Shown here piece after piece: positions 59,937-64,000 of a stretch of 64,000 nt of DNA. The translations under genes and the position numbers were made by a program. The stretch spans positions 310,001-374,000 of the forward strand of contig NZ_JAKGAS010000004.1 of NCBI RefSeq assembly GCF_021532655.1. Direction: 5' to 3'. The notes under the pieces were generated by a model, which had not been told where the DNA came from, searched no databases, and was given only the letters and a program-made list of their open reading frames with translations. This DNA is from Paraglaciecola algarum. Its GTDB lineage: Bacteria; Pseudomonadota; Gammaproteobacteria; Enterobacterales; Alteromonadaceae. Numbering within the stretch: position 1 is the stretch's first letter; the number at the start of each line of letters is the position of its first letter.

Positions 59937-61119
59937 TAATCGACACAATACTAAGTAACATAGTAATTACCACAGAGCCAACTATCCCCCCCATAATTAG
60001 AATAAGCAGCGGCTCTAAAAGCACGGTAAAACGTAGCACCCAATTTTCAAAGCTTTCACGACTAATAGTAGTAATTTCTCTAAACGATGCAGCTAAATCT
60101 CCGCTTTCTTCCCCCACATTAATCAGGGATATGTCCAAATCATCGTATAATTGTACGGGCTCAATAGCCTTAGAAATTGATTGACCAGAGGAAACATTGG
60201 CAGCAAAGGTAGAAAGTTCTTTCTTCAATTCACTATTTAACACTGTGTTTGCAGATAAATTAAGAGAAGACGATAATGCCAAACCACTACTTAAGGTTAA
60301 ATTCATCGCTGTTGAAAAACGAATACGATCGACTTTTTTAACCATCCCAGAAATAAACGGCAACCTAAACACAAAGGTAAGTATTCGTTCTCTATAGCTT
60401 TGTTGGCGCCAAAAGTAAACTAATACAAAGGTAAATATGACTAACCAAGCAAATAATATAAATTGGTACTCTTGCACCCAATCACTTAAATCCAAAAGAG
60501 TCTGCGTATAACTCGGGATTTCCTGCATGGATGAAAAAACTCCAGACATGCTAGGTATAACAAAATTAAAAATTGCAAAAATAGCTACTAAGCAAACAAT
60601 AAAAATAAATAAAGGGTAAATAGCAGCTTGTAGTACTTTTTTACGTAAATCATTCTGAAACTGAATATTCTCTGCCAGTCGATTAAATATTTCTGGTAAT
60701 GATCCAGTACTTTCACCAATGGCAACCATTTCGCAAAATAAAGAATCAAATACTTTCGGATGTTTCTTAAGTGATACACTCAGTTCTTTACCTTCAGCAA
60801 TTTCAGCACCCACCGCGCGCCAAATCGTGCCGATAGGATTATTTCGAGAGGCCTTCGATAACACTCCTAATGCCTTATCAATTCTAAGGCCATTACCTAA
60901 TAGTAATGCCAATTGGCGAGTAGACTGCTCTAAGTCTGCATTACGAATTGACTTAAGGCCACCAACGCTGGTCTCAAATTTCACATGCTTTACGTCAACC
61001 GGAATAAGCCCAATTTGACGGATTAACTTATTGGCTTCCTCCACAGTACGAGCAGATATTTCACCTTGTTTTTTTTGACCGTCTTTATGATAGGCCGTAT
61101 ATTTATACAAATAACTCAT
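59920..61119 (-). CDS. gspF: T2SS inner-membrane platform protein GspF
   Basis: A 399-residue polytopic protein with two GspF domains. The N-terminal YLYKYTAYHKDGQKKQGEIS is characteristic, as is LARQLALLLGNGLRIDKAL (here STRQLALLLGNGLRIDKALG), and the second copy has FSTAMNLTLSSGLALSSSLN and LINVGEESGDLAASFREI. Three transmembrane segments are at about 170-190, 220-240 and 370-393. GspF forms the inner-membrane core working with GspE. The ATG overlaps the gspE stop by 4 bp. Confidence 0.93.
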   Translation of the reverse strand: MSYLYKYTAYHKDGQKKQGEISARTVEEANKLIRQIGLIPVDVKHVKFETSVGGLKSIRNADLEQSTRQLALLLGNGLRIDKALGVLSKASRNNPIGTIWRAVGAEIAEGKELSVSLKKHPKVFDSLFCEMVAIGESTGSLPEIFNRLAENIQFQNDLRKKVLQAAIYPLFIFIVCLVAIFAIFNFVIPSMSGVFSSMQEIPSYTQTLLDLSDWVQEYQFILFAWLVIFTFVLVYFWRQQSYRERILTFVFRLPFISGMVKKVDRIRFSTAMNLTLSSGLALSSSLNLSANTVLNSELKKELSTFAANVSSGQSISKAIEPVQLYDDLDISLINVGEESGDLAASFREITTISRESFENWVLRFTVLLEPLLILIMGGIVGSVVITMLLSIVSINDVSF

Positions 61120-62777
61120 CCGGCAACCCGCAGTACTTCCTCAATGGTTGTCATACCTAAAAGTACTTTCATGTAACCGTCTTGCTTAATATTTCTATGA
61201 CCGTTAACCTCCATAAACTCATACAAAGAATCTAGAAGCTTTTCATTTTTGGGTAACTTCCTTACATCATCGGTACAAGGTAAGTGCTCTAAAAGTGCCA
61301 CCCTACCCACATAGCCATTAAAGTCGCATTTTATACAGCCATTAGCTTCATATATGTCATCACATTCAAGGCTATATTTTTGCGCGAAATTTTTAAGCCC
61401 ATAACGTTTAATAATTTCATCCTTATCTCTGTGAGACTTACGGCAATCTGGACATAATTTCCTAACTAATCGCTGTGCCATAATCGAAATTAATCCAGCA
61501 TTTAATAAGTATTCCTCAAGCCCCAAGTCAAGCAATCGAGTGAAAGCAGTAGGCGCATCATTTGTATGTACTGTACTAAATACTAAATGGCCAGTCAGCG
61601 CTGACTGCAAAGCTATTTTGGCCGTTTCACCGTCCCGAATTTCCCCTACCATTATTACATCAGGATCTTGTCGTAAAATACTTCTTAACCCTTTTGAAAA
61701 ATCATAGCCAATATCACTTTTTACTTGTACTTGGTTAATACCCGCCAACTGATATTCAATGGGATCTTCTAAAGTAATAATTTTCAAACTTGGGTTATTA
61801 ATTCTATTCAAGAATGAATAGAGACTAGTAGTTTTACCGGACCCAGTAGGGCCAGTCATCAAGATAACCCCTGTAGAGCGCTTCAAATCTTGATTAATTC
61901 TTTCTTGCAAATCTGCGGAATACCCAAGCTCTTCTAAATCGAACTTTAAAGCATTCTTAATCAAAAAACGTAACACCATGCTCTCACCAAAACCTAAAGG
62001 CAATGATGAACACCGTATATCTAACTCTATACTACCCGAGCGAGTTTCTATTTTACCATCTTGTGGTCGACGCTTTTCAGCTATATCCATGCCCGACAAT
62101 ATTTTAATTCGGGATATTACGGCAACTTGCAAATTAACAGGAATAGGTGCAGCTTCTTTTAATATACCATCTACTCGATAGCGGGCCCTGTACTTCCCCT
62201 CAACGGGTTCGATATGTAAGTCTGACGCGCCTATTTTCACTCCTTCAGCAATCAAATTATTCACTAAGTTAACGGTAGGGGCGCCCTGGGCTAGTTGTCT
62301 TAGTTGCTCAACATTGCCTGAAAATGACGAAACATCTGAATGCTCTAAAGTGAGTTTTTGCTGTTCACTGATCAATTCAAACTCTTTAGTCGTTACAACA
62401 TTTAGTTGAGTTCTAACATCTAAAAATCTTAGATAATCAAAGGCTTCTACTACATGAGGGTCGGCAAAACCAATAATTAGCCTATCTGCAACTGTTTCTA
62501 ATGGCACCATCTTATGCTGATATAAAAATTCATAATTAAGTTGATGCGCTGAACTGTCTAACTCTAGGGGCGCTGATGTTCCTTTTTGCCAACGTTCAAT
62601 TTGCATAAGAGAAACCAGCATTTCTGCGTATCTTTCTTCATCTAACAAACCTAGGTTAATTAACACAGAATCTAAGCTAGAATCTAACTCTCTCAGGTAG
62701 TTGACAGCTTCAGCGAGTTGTTTTTCAGATATCCAATTTTGATTTTTTAGAAAATCTTCAACCCTAGTATTCCACAT
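61116..62777 (-). CDS. gspE: T2SS secretion ATPase GspE
   Basis: A 553-residue ATPase. The start is placed at the ATG at 62777, within the gspG 3' end and preceded by a GGGGGAAG stretch. The N-terminal GspE-N domain (1-150) interacts with GspL-type proteins. The core has ASDLHIEPVEGKYRARYRVD near 190, Walker A GPTGSGKTTSLYSFLNR starting at G309, Asp box ITLEDPIEYQLAG, Walker B LRQDPDVIMVGEIRDGETA and a His box GHLVFSTVHTNDA. A tetracysteine zinc motif is CPDCRKS...CIKCDF near 450-490. It powers pseudopilus assembly from the cytoplasm. Confidence 0.95.
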   Translation of the reverse strand: MWNTRVEDFLKNQNWISEKQLAEAVNYLRELDSSLDSVLINLGLLDEERYAEMLVSLMQIERWQKGTSAPLELDSSAHQLNYEFLYQHKMVPLETVADRLIIGFADPHVVEAFDYLRFLDVRTQLNVVTTKEFELISEQQKLTLEHSDVSSFSGNVEQLRQLAQGAPTVNLVNNLIAEGVKIGASDLHIEPVEGKYRARYRVDGILKEAAPIPVNLQVAVISRIKILSGMDIAEKRRPQDGKIETRSGSIELDIRCSSLPLGFGESMVLRFLIKNALKFDLEELGYSADLQERINQDLKRSTGVILMTGPTGSGKTTSLYSFLNRINNPSLKIITLEDPIEYQLAGINQVQVKSDIGYDFSKGLRSILRQDPDVIMVGEIRDGETAKIALQSALTGHLVFSTVHTNDAPTAFTRLLDLGLEEYLLNAGLISIMAQRLVRKLCPDCRKSHRDKDEIIKRYGLKNFAQKYSLECDDIYEANGCIKCDFNGYVGRVALLEHLPCTDDVRKLPKNEKLLDSLYEFMEVNGHRNIKQDGYMKVLLGMTTIEEVLRVAG

Positions 62778-63165
62778 CCTCGTCTTCCCCCTCTCCACCG
62801 GGCTCACCGTCTTTACCATATGAAATTAAACTAAATTCAATACCATTTTCAGCTACTACCAAAACATACTCTTTACCCCAAGGATCAAGAGGAATATCTT
62901 TTGGCATATAAGGGCCATCCCAGTACTCACCAGTAGACTGACGCAAGTCTTTTAAGTCTTGAGGAAAATCACCTGTATCTAATCGAAAGGCATCAACAGC
63001 GGTCGCTAACATCTGCATTTGAGCTTTAGCGGTTTTTTGCTTTGAGCTAGCCACTTTACCAAACATAGTCGGTGCAACAAGTGAAGCGAGAAGCCCTAAT
63101 ATCACCATGACTATTAATAATTCTATTAAGGTAAAGCCAATTAGCTTACGTCTCTTTCTATTCAT
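62764..63165 (-). CDS. gspG: Major pseudopilin GspG
   Basis: A 133-residue pseudopilin with leader MNRKRRKLIG before FTLIELLIVMVILGLLASLV (glutamate at mature position 5). The family's VAPTMFGKVASSKQKTAKAQ and AVDAFRLDTGDFPQDLKDL follow, and the C-terminal calcium-site region reads SYGKDGEPGGEGEDED, with an extra acidic VEY end. GspG builds the pseudopilus shaft. It comes first among the gsp genes here, directly after the DsbA-like gene, and overlaps gspE by 14 bp. In canonical T2SS operons it follows gspF. Confidence 0.94.
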   Translation of the reverse strand: MNRKRRKLIGFTLIELLIVMVILGLLASLVAPTMFGKVASSKQKTAKAQMQMLATAVDAFRLDTGDFPQDLKDLRQSTGEYWDGPYMPKDIPLDPWGKEYVLVVAENGIEFSLISYGKDGEPGGEGEDEDVEY

Positions 63166-63207
63166 TTATTTAACGACCCTCTGAAGTTTATTATTATCAC
63201 AAATTTA

Positions 63208-63969
63208 TTAACTAGCTAACATTTTATCAAGGAGTTCAACAAAATATTCTATAGGCTTCGCCCCCACAACTTTAACCCATTTAACTAAACTACCACTTTC
63301 ATCTTGTAGACCGACGAAAAAGCTAGGGGTACTAGCTACACCCATACGCTTACCTAGTTCTAGATCGGCTGCTATTTTTTGTTCTAATAATGTATCATTA
63401 GCTAGACATTGTTTAAGTTTACCTTGATCTAAATTAGCAATAACCCCGATATCATTAAAACTACCTTTCGCTACCAAAGTACCTTCTTCAAAAAGTCCAT
63501 TTTTAACTTCTGAGAATAAATTTTGTTCCGCAGCACAAATTAAATATTTTGAAGCTGTTTTGGCTTGTTTATGACTAGCAATTGGATTTTGTCGATTAAC
63601 AAATAACACTTTACCTGTATCTATATATTTTTTCTTTAGATCTGGAAACACTTCTAGACCAAATTTCCTACAATAAGGACACTGTATATCGGTAAACTCC
63701 ATTATCACTACTTTGGCTTGGCGTTCGCCTTCTAAAATTCCTCCAGTTATAGGTACTGCTTCACCTTGTACTAGTTCTTTAGGTTTAACTAAACCCAATT
63801 TACGCGCCATGACTATTTGATTAGCCCTTAGCTGCTCTACCATTTGACTTAGACTATTTACTTGTAACTTCAGATTATCAATGTCACTGCTTTGAGCTTG
63901 CGCCTTAACAGATGTATTGAAACAAATTAAAGTAAAAGCCAATACCAATATTTTGTAACTAAATTGCAT
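63208..63969 (-). CDS. DsbA-like thioredoxin-fold periplasmic protein
   Basis: A 253-residue exported protein. Signal peptide of about 24 residues: MQFSYKILVLAFTLICFNTS, then a coiled-coil-like N-terminal extension (IDNLKLQVNSLSQMVEQLRA), which could mediate oligomerisation as in ScsC-type proteins. The thioredoxin domain has the active-site CxxC motif in EFTDIQCPYCRKFGLEVFPD near residue 102, cis-proline region STPSFFVG near 220. The ATG at 63969 is preceded by AGGA. It is the first visible gene of the T2SS operon, 43 bp before gspG, which suggests a role in folding of substrates or of components of the secretion machine. Oxidase or isomerase activity is inferred. Confidence 0.85.
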   Translation of the reverse strand: MQFSYKILVLAFTLICFNTSVKAQAQSSDIDNLKLQVNSLSQMVEQLRANQIVMARKLGLVKPKELVQGEAVPITGGILEGERQAKVVIMEFTDIQCPYCRKFGLEVFPDLKKKYIDTGKVLFVNRQNPIASHKQAKTASKYLICAAEQNLFSEVKNGLFEEGTLVAKGSFNDIGVIANLDQGKLKQCLANDTLLEQKIAADLELGKRMGVASTPSFFVGLQDESGSLVKWVKVVGAKPIEYFVELLDKMLAS

Positions 63970-64000
63970 ATAAGTGTCCTGAATATTATTCAAAAAAAAA

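Noticed and set aside
1..64000. CRISPR arrays, tRNA genes, rRNA, prophage or insertion sequences
   Set aside because: I looked for regular spaced repeats, cloverleaf-type sequences and transposase or integrase motifs on both strands and saw none.

Overview
The window is AT-rich chromosomal DNA from a marine gammaproteobacterium of the Alteromonadales, most likely the Alteromonadaceae (Paraglaciecola/Glaciecola/Alteromonas group). This rests on protein similarity recalled from memory and on gene order: ygfB-6S RNA-ygfA-rpiA, syd-queF-ppnN, a BarA/UvrY-type csrB, and GlyGly-CTERM and PEP-CTERM proteins. I see no insertion sequence, prophage, CRISPR array or tRNA.

Layout. (1) 1-2066, minus strand: arsenic operon arsR-arsC-arsH-acr3, cut by the left edge, with an ArsR-type palindrome in front. 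(2) 2.1-7.0 kb: housekeeping and poorly characterised genes (ThrE-type exporter, YgjP-like metallopeptidase, yacL, ygjV, serine hydrolase, small lipoprotein). (3) 7.0-16.2 kb: ubiI-pepP-ygfB on minus, then 6S RNA, an unknown protein, a ribokinase/nucleoside hydrolase pair, a hybrid histidine kinase, 5-formyl-THF cyclo-ligase and rpiA on plus. Hydrolase, ribokinase and RpiA together form a nucleoside-ribose salvage route. (4) 16.3-19.7 kb: minus-strand operon of formate/nitrite-family channel, cyanase and a PP2C phosphatase-protein kinase fusion. Its upstream DNA carries an NtrC-like site, a sigma-54 promoter and a two-hexaloop ANTAR-type leader overlapping an intrinsic terminator, the logic of nitrate/nitrite assimilation operons. 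(5) 19.9-26.4 kb: GGDEF/EAL protein, yghU, EF-hand protein, trhO, a PEP-CTERM-like exported protein, a repeat-rich spacer and a VC2046/SO_2500-like protein. (6) 26.6-37.4 kb: exported trypsin-like protease with GlyGly-CTERM, a very GGA-rich csrB RNA with a GacA/UvrY box about 200 bp upstream, GNAT, syd/queF/ppnN flanked by two DUF3192 paralogues, an HDOD-like protein and ComEA.

(7) 37.4-53.4 kb: exopolysaccharide region. galU and ugd make UDP-glucose and UDP-glucuronate; yjbEFGH-like genes encode secretion/outer-membrane functions; wecA, wzz, glycosyltransferases and wzy follow on plus; wzx, a WcaL-like glycosyltransferase and a WcaK-like pyruvyl transferase lie on minus, converging on the plus set. 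(8) 53.5-64.0 kb: a compact minus-strand type II secretion operon in unusual order (DsbA-like, gspG, E, F, H, I, J, K, L, M, C-like, D), ending 68 bp before the pyruvyl transferase gene.

The strongest unusual signals are the nitrogen-controlled leader of the FNT-cynS-kinase operon, the roughly 540-nt csrB, and the non-canonical type II secretion operon abutting exopolysaccharide genes. All family assignments come from reading motifs and recalling families; no search was run.
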